Assembly (NCBI GenBank): GCA_009763385.1
Contig: CM019823.1
Coordinates: 26,131,668-26,195,667 of the forward strand
Length of the DNA: 64,000 nt
Source of the DNA: Coix lacryma-jobi var. lacryma-jobi
Lineage: Eukaryota; Streptophyta; Magnoliopsida; Poales; Poaceae
Reading direction: 5' to 3'
Shown here: piece by piece, positions 32,978 through 44,890 of the stretch
Layout of the letters: each line of letters opens with the position of its first letter
Position numbering within the stretch: the stretch's first letter is position 1
The notes under the pieces: model-generated
What the model saw: the letters and a program-made list of their open reading frames with translations, nothing else
What the model was told of the DNA's origin: nothing
Databases searched by the model: none
Translations under genes and position numbers: made by a program

Positions 32978-33632
32978 TATGGGTAGAGTGTATTTACGAG
33001 AGGAGGACAGACCATAGTTAAGCTTTCTAATTGACATCCAGTACATGGACGCAGGCCCTAGTACTACTGTCAACCAGGCACAGACCAGTTTAAAAAACCA
33101 GAGGCCCCTGAATATACCGAGGCCAGTAGGCCACGGACTGGCCCAGTGCCCGTAACGTATTGCAGGCGTTGGCAGCGGGCAGAGGCAACAGTGTCTCTGG
33201 ATGCAAAAATGGCGCAGAGCACGGGACGGGAGTCGGCAATTGGCCAAGCTTTCCCGGCTTCCGAGGCGCACGACTGGACTGGCGGCCTGACGTGCGTAGC
33301 GTCCAAAGAGAAGCGACAGATGGTGGTAAAAAAAAGAAAGAAAATCGTGAAAATGGTCATCATCTTCATTCGCACACTGCTAATCTCTCACTTGGCCTGT
33401 CATTTGCTCCTTAATTACCAGTGGTTTCTGCTCCCGGACTCTCTTGTTTTTGGGTATAAAAGCATCACAGTTGCTCTGACAGTTTAAACATGGGACAGAC
33501 TACTGAAGGTTCAAGGCCTTTCTTCGCTTAATTAAAGTTGCAATCAAATTCAAAGCGGAGCAATAATGGATCAGAGTCAGAGCCGGCCGGCCGGAAACGT
33601 ATACTACGTACTTGGGTAGTTTGTTTTTCTGT
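32978..33632. other. Intergenic sequence, no gene seen
   Basis: About 650 bp between MITEs. Short frames on both strands lack motifs. I see nothing that can be supported. Confidence 0.4.
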
Positions 33633-33635
33633 TTA

Positions 33636-34111
33636 GACTATCTGCACTGGCAGACTCTATCCTCTACGCTATTGTTTAGCAGAGTCAAATAGCGGACAGA
33701 AACTACCGCAGCGGGTACGCTACACCCACCCGCTACGCTTTTCTCTCCGTGAAATTTGACGCAAGCGAAAAATTTAGCGGACCTGCACGCCATGCGTGAA
33801 TCACAGCCGGTGAGAGAGGGGGAAGTACATGCAGCATGGGTCCCCACTTCTTTTCCTAATGAAAAAATGTTATATCTCACAGACCGAAAACTCAAATTAA
33901 ATTCCGATTGCACCATTGAATTCGTTGCAATTAATTTCTTCAAAACTAGATCTCTCATGGATATATTTAGATAAATTGACAAGTGGGTCCACAGTGGATA
34001 GATGATGATATAGAGGATAGATGGATGCGGGAGAAATGAATATAGATGAGGGAATCTTGATGACCAGACAATATAGAGGATGAAAATAGAGGAACGTGAG
34101 TGCGGATAGTC
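33636..34111. mobile_element. Tourist-like (PIF/Harbinger) MITE
   Basis: Inverted repeats GACTATCTGCACT and GACTATCCGCACT (one mismatch) with TTA duplications at 33633-33635 and 34112-34114. 476 bp, non-coding. Confidence 0.78.
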
Positions 34112-34234
34112 TTAGCCCCGTCTATATATACGGATGATACGGAGTAGAGTAGCTTGGTAGCCTCGAGTAGCACTGCTCATCCTATAACTGTTTTTTTCTT
34201 CCTGCGTGTGTTCGGCGGCCATGCCGGCCGCTTC

Positions 34235-34484
34235 GTGTTGTTTAGATACCCACGAACTATCAATTTTTTTTAACTCTCTCTCCATCACATTACCATCACA
34301 TCAATGTTTGGACGTATGCATGTAACATTAAATGTTGGTAAAATAAATAACTAATTGTATTTTTAGTATCATGTCGAGACGAATATTTTGAGTATATATA
34401 ATCCATATTTGGACAAAGTTTATCAAATAACAACGAAAGTGCTACAGTTGAGAAAAAATGTCATCGGTTGCATCTAAACAAGTG
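34235..34484. mobile_element. Degraded MITE of the GTTTAGAT family
   Basis: The ends GTGTTGTTTAGAT and ATCTAAACAAGTGC are near inverted repeats. Interior motifs (ACTAATTGT, GTCGAGACGAAT, AAAGTGCTACAGT) are typical of an abundant grass MITE family whose intact ends read GGCCTTGTTTAGAT. Target duplications are eroded. Confidence 0.5.
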
Positions 34485-34886
34485 CAATCAAGTCGCTGTC
34501 GCTGCTTACTGGAACTAGAAGACGATGCACGCTAAGCACGCCACCTTGCGATCGTTACAAGAAACGGCTCTGCCTGACATGTGATGTGTATCGTGGGAGC
34601 TACGCCTACGCCTACGCGGGGGAAACGGGAAAGCAGCGGAGGATTAGGCTTATGGGTCACGCGATCCAGTACCAGTTGCATGGACAGCAGCATCACAGCA
34701 CCGAAATCTTGTTGCTTGCGCGCCAGCGAGCGGACGCAAATGCAGTGCTCCACTCCGGCACTACCTGTGCAGGTGCTGGGGCCTGTTTGGTTAAGCTCAA
34801 CATCTGGTTTCGTCTTTTTTTTTAAAGCGCGTCTTCCTTCCCCTTTTTTACTCCCGACATCGCGTTTCAATTTGTATCCAAACTTA

Positions 34887-34983
34887 GGGCTGGTTTGGAA
34901 CGCAGAAATTCACATGAATCCCACAGGAATTTCACAGGAAAAACACAGGAATCGGGAAAATTTCCCGCAATCCAAACGGGCTC
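34887..34983. mobile_element. Short Tourist-like MITE
   Basis: 97 bp with ends GGGCTGGTTTGG and CCAAACGGGCTC and TTA duplications (34884-34886, 34984-34986). Confidence 0.6.
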
Positions 34984-34986
34984 TTA

Positions 34987-35636
34987 AACCGTAATTTAAT
35001 ACTATGAGTTAATACCAATAGATCGTATCCATCGATAATCAGAGTCTGAATTTCAAAAGTATAATACACGTTTGCTGATAAGTGATAAGTAGTAGGATAT
35101 AGTATATAGGAATAGTAAAAAAACGATAAGACCAACAACAGCCGCTGCTAGCCTGGAACTTGCGCACCAGCGTCGCCAGTTCGCCACATCGTGTGATCCG
35201 GGCGGGCTTCAGGGGCCGATTTGCCGCCGTTTCCTTTTCTTCTGGGCCTCGTGTAAACCTCGCAGCCCAGTAGCCCACGAGCACAGCACGAGTGATAGTG
35301 GTGGACAACGCAGCCATGCCACGAAGGGTCCCGAAGCCGACTAGCCGAGTGCTACACGAGAACACCACCACGTGTCGGTGTCGCATTGTCACGTTGCTGT
35401 TCAACAGGGAGGGAGAGCAGGCTCACGAGAAAAATCAAGAGGACGTTCTTTACACGACACCTGGACGTACACCTCCCGGGGCTGCCACTTCGAGTCGCGC
35501 CGAGGGCCTTCCAGGCCTGTCTGGCCACGGCCATCGGCCACCTCACCACCATGGCACCATGCACCAAAACCCGACGCAGACGCCAGAACCCAGCACAGCT
35601 CCCTCCGCCCGTTTCAGTTTGGTATCGCATCCCCGC
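34987..35636 (+). promoter_or_regulatory. Upstream region of the phosphoglycerate mutase gene
   Basis: No clear TATA box near the ATG. The last 450 bp are GC-richer than the sequence to the left, as expected for a 5' untranslated region and TATA-less promoter. The limits are not visible. Confidence 0.3.
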
Positions 35637-38161
35637 ATGGCGACGAGGCCCGCAGCAGCGGAGGCGGAGGGGAAGCCGTGGGAGCTGGCGGCGCACCCGC
35701 GGCTGCCCAAGGGGAAGACGGTGGCGGTGGTGGTGCTGGACGGCTGGGGCGAGGCGGCGCCCGACCCCTTCAACTGCATCCACGTCGCCGACACGCCAAC
35801 GCTCGACGCCCTCACCAAGGTACACGGCCGGCTGACGGACGGACGGGGCATCGCCGATCGACACCCCGTTCACTCTCTGCTCACGGACTCACGGTCACAT
35901 GTGCTGCTATGCGATGCGCGACAGGCAGCTCCGGAGAGATGGAGGCTCATCAAGGCGCACGGGACAGCGGTGGGCCTGCCCACGGATGACGACATGGGGA
36001 ACAGCGAGGTCGGCCACAATGCGCTCGGAGCCGGACAGATATACGCGCAGGGGTAATTATAATTTATACATGAGTTCGACTAGCTACCACTCTGCTCTAT
36101 TGTTAGGCTACCAACAGTGATCGGTCGGTCACGACGACGTGCAGCGCGAAACTGGTCGACCTGGCGCTCCATTCCGGGAAGATATACGAGGGCGAAGGTT
36201 TCAGGTACATCCAGCAATCCTTCCAGGACGGCACGCTGCACCTCATCGGCCTGCTCAGCGACGGAGGCGTGCACTCGAGGTTCGACCAGCTGCAGGTAGG
36301 TTGAGTCAAATGAATGAATGATGCCACCACCACTCGTTCGGTCGTGACAACTGACCGCCGCTGTATGCAGCTGCTGCTGAGAGGGGCAAGCGAGCGCGGG
36401 GCCAAGAGGATACGGGTTCACGTCCTCACGGACGGCCGGGACGTGCTGGATGGCACCAGCGTCGGGTTCGTGGAGATGCTCGAGGAGGACCTTGCCAGGC
36501 TTCGGCAGAAGGGCGTCGATGCGAGAATAGCCTCCGGCGGTGGCAGGATGTATGTCACCATGGATCGTTACGAGGTGCTCTGCTACTCTGTGAGCACATG
36601 CACATAGTAGTACTGTATCTTGTGATTACCACACCACTGGTACCTGTCGTCTTCTGTTTGCAGAATGACTGGCAGGTTGTGAAGCGAGGCTGGGATGCGC
36701 ATGTGCTCGGCGAAGCCCCGCACAGGTTCAAGAGCGCGCTCGAGGCCGTGAAGAAGCTCAGGGAGGATGCAGAGGCCAACGACCAGTACTTGCCTCCCTT
36801 CGTCGTAGTCGATGACGGGAGCGGGAAGCCGGTCGGCCCGATACAGGACGGGGATGCTGTCGTGACGTTCAATTTCAGAGCGGACCGGATGGTGATGCTT
36901 GCCAAGGCGCTGGAGTGCGAGGGCTTCGACAGGTTTGACCGTGTCAGGTTCCCCAAGATACGCTACGCCGGCATGCTTCAGTACGACGGCGAGCTCAAGC
37001 TCCCAAGCCATTATCTCGTTGCGCCCCCGGAGATAGAGAGGACGTCCGGTGAATACCTGGCGCGCAACGGCATTCGCACCTATGCTTGCAGGTGGATTAT
37101 TTTTCTCTGCCTTGTGACACCTGACAAGTCATGAGTTGCTATGAAGTCTTACTTGGACATTGCTCGTATTAAACTGCAGTGAGACGGTCAAGTTTGGCCA
37201 CGTCACCTTTTTCTGGAACGGGAATCGATCTGGTTACTTCAACCAAGACTTGGAAAAATATGAAGAAATTCCCAGCGACACCGGCATCCCCTTCAATGTT
37301 CAGCCCAAGATGAAGGCCTTGGAGATTGCACACAAGGCAAGGGATGCCATCCTGAGCCGAAAATTTGATCAGGTAGTTATAATGGATTTAAAAAATCGTC
37401 TTAAATAAATAACTGTCTTTGAACACAAAAGCAATGCACAGATAAGGCAGGGACTTTAATCAAACACTAACAGGGGCATTTTGTAGGTAAGGGTCAACAT
37501 TGCGAATGGAGATATGGTTGGCCATACAGGAGACATTGAGGCAACCATTGTTGGATGCAAGGCAGCTGATGAGGCTGTTAAGGTACACATGCATGATCAC
37601 CTCTCTTATCTTATCTTCCTGAGATTTCCTACCAATTGATTGATTGACTGATTGATAGGTCACCATGCATAGCACACAAACATGTTCCAGTTTCCTCTGT
37701 TTAGATAACTGTCACTTTATTTGTATCTTCTAGATCATCCTCGATGCCGTTGAGCAAGTGGGTGGCATTTTTGTACTCACTGCCGACCATGGCAACGCCG
37801 AGGACATGGCGAAAAGAGACAAGTCTGGAAAACCGCTCCGGGACAAGGACGGGAAGGTCCAGATCCTTACTTCGCACACGCTGAATCCGGTAAGTTCAGT
37901 TGAGATATGTTAGGTGTTATAATAATCCATACAGTATACGCTGTCCTCTCGGTGCGCTCTTGATCAGAGAAATCTGAAACTATCCGTCCTCTGCAGGTTC
38001 CAATCGCAATTGGAGGCCCTGGGCTTGCACCTGGCGTCACGTTCCGTACAGACCTCGCAAATGCCGGCCTCGCTAATGTTGCAGCGACAGTCATGAACCT
38101 TCATGGGTTTGAGGCCCCTGATCATTATGAGCCAACACTGATCCAGGTCCTCGACAAGTGA
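35637..38161 (+). CDS. iPGAM: 2,3-bisphosphoglycerate-independent phosphoglycerate mutase
   Basis: Interconverts 3- and 2-phosphoglycerate in cytosolic glycolysis; a two-Mn alkaline-phosphatase-fold enzyme. CDS exons: 35637-35819, 35925-36052, 36145-36295, 36371-36574, 36664-37091, 37180-37372, 37487-37582, 37734-37889, 37997-38161. They total 1704 nt, 567 residues, against about 559 in maize. All introns are GT-AG. Visible motifs are VVLDGWG (metal Asp about 35), DDDMGNSEVGHNALGAG (catalytic Ser about 88), TDGRDVLDGT, NFRADRMVMLAKALE, GDMVGHTGDIEA and TADHGNAEDM, so the active site looks intact. ATG 35637 is chosen because the family begins shortly before the ..LPKGKTVAVVVLDGW segment. The frame is open further upstream without conserved sequence. 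Intron 1 is 105 bp, in frame and stop-free. It converges with the CIP7-like gene. Confidence 0.95.
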
Positions 38162-39334
38162 TGATGCCTGGTCTCTGCTTGCGCGAGTGGGGATAAATTT
38201 GGTTTCCGCTTTGCACGTTGTGGCTGTGGCCGCATTGCATTGCACGTTGCAGTTTTCAGACATCAATCTGAACTAAATATTCCTAGTACTAGGGTTGTCC
38301 AGCATGTGCGGTGTAAACCGTACTCAAATACTGTAGATAAATATCAGTATGTCACTGATTTGTATGTAACAATTTGTCAAGCCTTTGGATCGCTATCAAT
38401 CGCGAGTGTCTGACCAGACAGCAACAAGGTGAGAACTAGTTTCACCGCATCGGAGCGTGTCACAGCTCGGAGGTCCCAACACGAACAGATTTACATCATT
38501 CCCAACATTGTTGCTCATGACAAGACAGCAAAAAGCTTTTGGTTTGAAGCAAATATCTTGCGAGCTATGGAAAGATATCGATCATCTCAATAAGCTTGAA
38601 TCCACTGGAGTAAAATATTGAAATGTACACAAAGGCAGAAGCAAAGTATGGCATCTAATAGACAGAAGCTATACCGAACGTCAGGCGACTAGAGCCAAAC
38701 ACAGCAAGCTGGCTCCGTCCGAACAATCAAATCTCAAACCATTTTTACATCTAGACGCCCTGGATGGAGCAGAGATGAACTATCCATGTATCTGCTGGAC
38801 AGACGAGGCATACACTATCGAAGCTTCGACTCGTTTGATCTGCTGCTCCGGAAGTTAGAGAGGGAGAAGAACGACCTTGATGCTGGAAGTACCGTGACAA
38901 ATGGGTTAGCAACGGCCTACTTATATCACGTTACATTGTTTGGCGAAAACTAACCTTTTGTTGATGTGGCGGCTCCAGGTCTCTCCCGTAGCTTATCCGA
39001 GTTCAAAGAGTTGAAGCTGCCGGTAGTTGATTGAGCTGAAAATGAATTAGTTTAGATTTCCGACCTTGAAATGTAACACTGGACTGCTGAGCTAATTTGA
39101 TCAAGCATAGAAAGATGAACTTCAACAAAAAAGGTTCTTACTACTGTGGGTAAAGCAGTAAAAATCACACGATGACGTTATGTAATTGGAAATGTGCTTG
39201 TCTATAAATACTCTAACTAGTAACAGCACAAGGTCAGACCATATAAGCATCTTTAAACCATGGGTGTAGCTGGCAAAAGGCCTTGACAAAGACTAACTAT
39301 ATCAGTATATATACTGAGACTCTTCCTATAAAAG
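38162..39334. other. Convergent intergenic region (3' ends of two genes)
   Basis: About 1.2 kb between the phosphoglycerate mutase stop and the CIP7-like stop. It must hold both 3' untranslated regions and poly(A) sites. I see no coding sequence and no repeat with defined ends. Confidence 0.5.
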
Positions 39335-42300
39335 TTACTTGGATGCAGAACCATCTTCGAGATCATGGTTCGGAAAGGTACCTGATAAGATGCTATTAGT
39401 CTTTGAACCATCAAAAGTTCTCCTGCTCGAATTTGCAGTATCACTAGTGCCTCTTGGTTCTTCTAGTTCATCTTCTCCTTCGGAAACTACTGAGGGGCTT
39501 GCCCAGCCGTTAGCATTATTGTCTCCCTTATTTTTACGGGCAAACTTTAGAAGCCTCTTGAATCCTTTTGGAGAATCCTTATTAAACACTATTGCGGGTG
39601 GGTTTTCAGCATTTCCCCACTCAATAATTTCTGGTTCATTGCTATCTGCTTGCAGCATTTGTGACAACGAATGACGCACTCTTGGGCTTGATGATGGCAA
39701 TGGTGCAATTCCTGGGGAAGTTACATCCTCGGCGACTACATTTTCACTCGAATCAGTGACTTCTAGTTCTTGATGCTCTACTTCTACCCAAGCAGCTGAT
39801 GAGATGCCCATGTCATCGTCAGGAGGTTGTATGGCCTCATCTACCTCATCGGTAGAGGGTTCAACATGGAGACTGGAGCCCATTTCTGTTGCAGTTAAAC
39901 TCGAGGCCGGTTCCTCTGTTTTTTCAATATTCAAGTCATTATCGAGCGAAATTTCTAAATTTTCATCAACATCATGTGCTGGTTGAGCAAGATCAGCCTC
40001 CAGTACCTTGGTAGTTGGCTTGGTTGTCATAGGAGATTGCTCCTTATCTTCAGCTTGATTAACACTTCCACTATCTTTTGAGGAGTCATCAAGTTGGGGT
40101 ACCTTCTTACTCTTCACAGTACCAGAACCAATGCTCTGACTAATTCCAGTGGATTTCTTCAAGGGTTTGGACTCAAGCGGCACAACACTGCTTTTCTTTG
40201 AAACCTTATGCAAGTTTTGCTTCGTTGTTACACTTGATTTTTCTTCTGAAGAAGGTGAAACTCTAGTTATTCTGCTTGTCTTTGTTGCTGTTTTTGTCTT
40301 CTTCTCTTCTTGTCCCTTTATAGCTGGCTCGGTAGCAGTAATCATTTCTTTCTTCTTCTTCACTGGTTGAATGGCTCTTTCCACTTTTGAAGCTGGCTGA
40401 GACGACGAGGGTGTTGTCGGAGTCCTTCTTCGACTAGTTTGTGTGGACATCGAAGCCATCCCAGGAGAGCTTTTAGTTTTTTGTGTTGTAGTTGCTTTAG
40501 TCAAAGAACCACCTGACCATGAACTTCGTGTGGTAGGCACAGATGCAGGTGCAGGTGATGGTTTCGGTGAGCTTTTTCTGACTGGTGGTGTCTTTGAAGA
40601 TACTTCTTTGGGTACGACTGGAGGTGATGGATTTCGCCGTGCCCTTTGTGGAACTGGTGAAATACGTCTCTCTGCTGAAGTGCCAGTTTTGGATGTCATT
40701 GTCGGTTTATTCTGCCCAGCTGTTTCCTTCAAGGGCTTGGTGATTGGTTCCTTTGCAGGTCGCCTTGTGCCTTTTTCGGTTCTGACTTTTGTGTCTCGCT
40801 TCTCTCTGTGCTGACCATGAGATACAGCCTTTTGCTGATTGGTGGAACTGAGACCAGCAGCGGTGGCATTAGCACCCGCAAATTTTCCAGGCATGACTTC
40901 CATCATTTTCAATAACATTTGATTAAGTTCAGCTTCCTTCTGGCGGTTCCACTCTGCAGAGGCCATTGTCCGATCACTGCTTTCCTCCAGTCCAAACTTT
41001 GGTTCTTCTGCACAAACAGTGCTCTCCGCTTCTGGCACTCTAGTATCATGAGAATTAGCATGGAAAGTTAAATCTTCAACCTCAGGTGTAACAAAATTCT
41101 TTGGTGTGTTATCTAGTTCAACCTTCATTTCAGCTCCAACCTTCTCTGTTTCAGAAGCCATGTTTGTTTTACTTTCAGACATGGACTCTGAGACTTTTCC
41201 TTCTGACTTTTCATTCAAAGAATCACCCATTCCTGCACTCCACCTTCTTAAGACAGATTTTGTAGCAAACAAGCCAGCTTTCTTATTTTGTGAATCCGGA
41301 TTCTGATCCTTCTGCTTGCTCTCGAAAAGGTTAATCGCATCCTGAACACTCATCCTTCTTACATTATTGTCAGATTTCCTTGGTGGCTGGTCAGTTTCAC
41401 CATCGCAGGTACTACTTTCGTCATCTTTATCCAAAGGAATCCTCTGACTAGGAGGGAAGTAACTGAGGCTCTTGATGGCAATTGCTGTTGATCGACGTGA
41501 TCCTGATCTCCCAATTTGAACCCTCCGCATCGGAGAAGCAGATCTTCTAGGTGAAGCAGATCTTACAAGAGGTCGGCTCCTTTCAACAATGGCCTCGCCT
41601 TCATCACTGGACTCAGAGGAATCTTCACTTTCTGTTGAGATCTCACGCTCAATTTGTGCAAGCTTTGCTGGAGAGACATTATTGGCAATGGGCCTCTGGA
41701 GATTGGTCTGAGGACTGATATCACAAGGTTTATGTGCATTCTCAACCTTGTCAATTTTCTCAGTTGTAGAATCCTGCTGTAAAGGGACCTCAGAGGGCTG
41801 ACAATCCAAAATCAATAACATACACCGCATCAACCAACTGGCAAACGAAAAAGACGGTAGTTAATCTCTTGTCTCAACTGAACAGACAATGAAGACATGA
41901 TTCAAAAGATTGGGCACGTCATATAAATGTAAAAGCAAACTAATTACATGTGACCAAGTTTGTAATCAACTGAACAGACAATGAAGACACGATTCAAAAG
42001 ATTATGTCATATAAATGTAAAAGCAAACTAATTCTATGTGACCAAGTTCATAAGTTTATCAATGACTAGAAGACCCACTTGAAGCCAATTACCATTATCT
42101 GTACTCTCTGATCGTACAAAAAAAATGAGTGAAATTGCAGAGTAACATACCTAAACTCTGATGTTCCAAATCTCTGAACAAAAGCAGATAAATCAGATAT
42201 CTCTCTTGTCGATAAATTGGATCCAACTGCTTGGTTCAATAAGATCAAGATCTCTTCCTTCAGTGCAGTTAACCTCAAATCCAGTGCTCGAATCAATTCA

Positions 42301-44271
42301 TTCCTAGCATATTAAACCATAAAAAATGTCAACCAAAAGAGGTAGTGAAATCAAGTAGCAGAGAAAAGGAAAGGATTTTTACTTTGTAGTCTCCGATGAA
42401 TTCAGCCCATCATTTCCCTAAAAGTGGTTGTTTAAAAATTAAGTGGGTGGATCATGAAAGACTAAAACCATGTAAAATTAAATCCTTGTGGCACTAGAAA
42501 CTACCTGCTGTTCTAAGGCGCCAGTACCAAACAAACCTCCTGAAGAAACAGAACATCATATTAAACTGAGGGCTCCACCATTATAAGGTTGAACGAGATT
42601 CGGTAAGGTTAATATCACTTGAAATGTGAACAGGCTTTCATGTTTGGATATTACAAGGAATAAATACCACAAGCATTAAAAGCAGCCCCTCTAGCAGTTT
42701 TATGTTTACATATTTCATGGTTTTGTCTGCATTTTTCATTTATACACATATTATGAAGTATGGAAGTTCAAGTGAGCATTGACACAGCATTTGGTGAAAA
42801 CAAAAGGTAGTTGAACTTCAACATTCTACCTTTAGAGCATAATGCATCTGTTTTTTTTAAATAAAAAAAAGCCCTGAGAGTAGTCTTGCCGGTATAAAAT
42901 ACATGAGAAAAGCACTAATTATACTTATACCCATGGAGACGTAGATGAGTACATTGGATTATCAACTAAAGTCAAAGCATCTGTGGGAAGGAAGGGTTAT
43001 TCTGATAAGATACAGCTGACAACTATTTCTTTAGTAATAAGCGAACAAATCAAGGGCACGGTATTTGTGGGACTGGTTGTCTATAATAGATTGTCAACCA
43101 GCAAGTGATATGATTCAACAATGTAAAGATCAACTAAGAGTATAATTACATTGCAAAACAAAAGTTGAAGCCCACGACCTACGTAACACATAGATGGTAA
43201 AATAAACCTAAAGCAACTGAAGTGGATCACAGGGACAATAATAAACAAGGTGGACAGGCTATAGTGCATGCATATCCATTATACATTAAAAGATCGTGAA
43301 CTTGTCAAGGTCTTCAAACAACAAGAAACAATGGAAGAACCAGATGCTTATATGAAAGTACCTGTTAAAGCACCACTAATAACATTTTGTTGATCCTGCG
43401 AAACAAACGTGACCTCTATTATTAATGGCATGTGCAGTGATATGTTAAAAAGTGAAGTTGGCTGAAAATTTTATTTTGTCAAACAAGTGATATACCTTAA
43501 CATAGAGCGACTGATGAAACTTTCTCGTTTCCTCCAGCTGTGACATCTCGTCTAAAACTCCATTGACCGATTTTGATGTTTCAGATGAATTTATGATATG
43601 CAAGAATCTGGTGGAGCAGTTCAATTTAGTCATACTTACAACTGAAAAAACCATGAGCAAATAGAAGGATGCAAATACCTCTGCAAGGTGGATTTGGTAA
43701 ACCAGGAAGAGCCCTTTCCATCCCCGGTCAATAACAGTTTAAAAGTACCACTCGATGAGCAAGATTGGAATGTTTTGGCATCTTCCAGGTGCAGAACTAA
43801 CTGGTCAAAAGGACCAGAAGCTATCAGTTCTGTTTTTCCCTTACTGCAAGCAATTGCCTCATACCTATACATGAAACATTTCACAACAAACATGGACAGA
43901 GTTAAGCTTTATACCCAATCTTTAAAGATGATAGCACACAGTTACAGCAAAGTGTGCTCGACTAAATTCAATATGAAAACCGAGGCAAAATTCCTTTAAA
44001 CTTTTAAGATGTGTGAAACCTTGGTGGGAAAGCACAGCTAGAGTATTTCCAATGCTGGAGCATCACAGGAATTGAGATTGGAAAAAATCCCTTTGAAAAA
44101 TCTAAGAACTACAATCCAAACAGGGGCCCAAACGCAAATGTTGGAGAAACAGTGATCAAGTGTTGCATAAATTCTACTGATAAATCTAACTAGTGTTCAC
44201 CTGTTGTCAGGCGAGGATACTTGGAAGACAGCAGAATCAAGCTCCATGTTGCTAGCAACTTTCCTGTCCAT
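39335..44271 (-). CDS. COP1-interacting protein 7-like (CIP7 family) protein
   Basis: CDS exons on the minus strand: 44271-44201, 43864-43679, 43607-43496, 43395-43362, 42539-42505, 42417-42383, 42303-42151, 41837-39335. They total 3129 nt, 1042 residues, close to Arabidopsis CIP7. All junctions are GT-AG and phase-consistent. The N-terminal 210 residues carry the family blocks (ELDSAVFQ, then GSSWFTKSTLQRFLHIINSS, EMSQLEETRKFHQSLY and ALDLRLTALKEEI). The long last exon is low-complexity, Ser/Lys/Thr/Pro-rich, with a conserved EWNRQKEAELNQMLLKMMEV block near residue 504. CIP7 is a nuclear COP1-binding positive regulator of light-induced genes; that role here is by family only. Alternative starts at Met1 or Met9 are both plausible. 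Confidence 0.85.
41875..42053. repeat. Tandem duplication of about 92 bp in an intron
   Basis: Two adjacent copies (41875-41966 and 41967 to about 42053) in the last intron of the CIP7-like gene, both starting CAACTGAACAGACAATGAAG and differing by a few substitutions and a short indel. Confidence 0.8.
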
Positions 44272-44890
44272 TTTGTTTATACAAACGTAAATAGATGCCA
44301 CTTTCAACACTAGAACTCATCCAAACAGTCAGTTCCTTAGCTACTTCAGGGTTCCAAAAAGCGGCACCAAGCGCACGCTTCAGCGCGCTGAAGCGCTAAG
44401 CGGACGGGTAGCGCTTTGCTATGGGGCATAAGCGCTCCCAAAGCGGCGCGACCACCTTGGTGGAGCAGCGGCTGCTGGCTCCCGCTGCCCGCCGGCCGCG
44501 CGCGGCGCGCGGCGCAGTCGACGGTCCAGCGGAGGCGGGAGGGGAGAGGGAGGTGCGTACGCGGGTCGCCGGCCGGTGTGCGGAGGACGGAGGCGAGGGC
44601 GCGAGGCTACTGGCGAGAGGCGGGAGGAGCCGCTGACGCCGCCGCCGAGCCTGGGACTGCCCCGCCGTCGCTGAGAGCCTGAGCCTGAGCGCCGCCTCCG
44701 TCGCCTTTGTGCGGAGCGCGGGCGGGGAACGGAGCACAAGATCCGCGCCCACGCTGAGAGAAAGATAGAAACGAGATCTCGATAGAAACGGCGGCGCCTG
44801 GGAATTGGGGGAGCTGCAGTGCAGGAGGGAGAGTGGTGAGGATGGAGATGGACGCGAGGAAAAGGGACAGGTGGGGAAGCCGCGTTTAAA
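44272..44890 (-). promoter_or_regulatory. GC-rich 5' untranslated/promoter region of the CIP7-like gene
   Basis: A CpG-rich block (about 44395-44890) directly upstream of the first coding exon. Frames on both strands here are compositional. It fits a leader exon and core promoter, possibly with a 5' untranslated intron. A perfect 18-bp palindrome (44377-44394) lies at its gene-proximal edge. Confidence 0.4.

Noticed and set aside
35292..35636. Upstream in-frame extension of phosphoglycerate mutase
   Set aside because: The frame is open but has no similarity to the family N-terminus; ATG 35637 gives the expected length.
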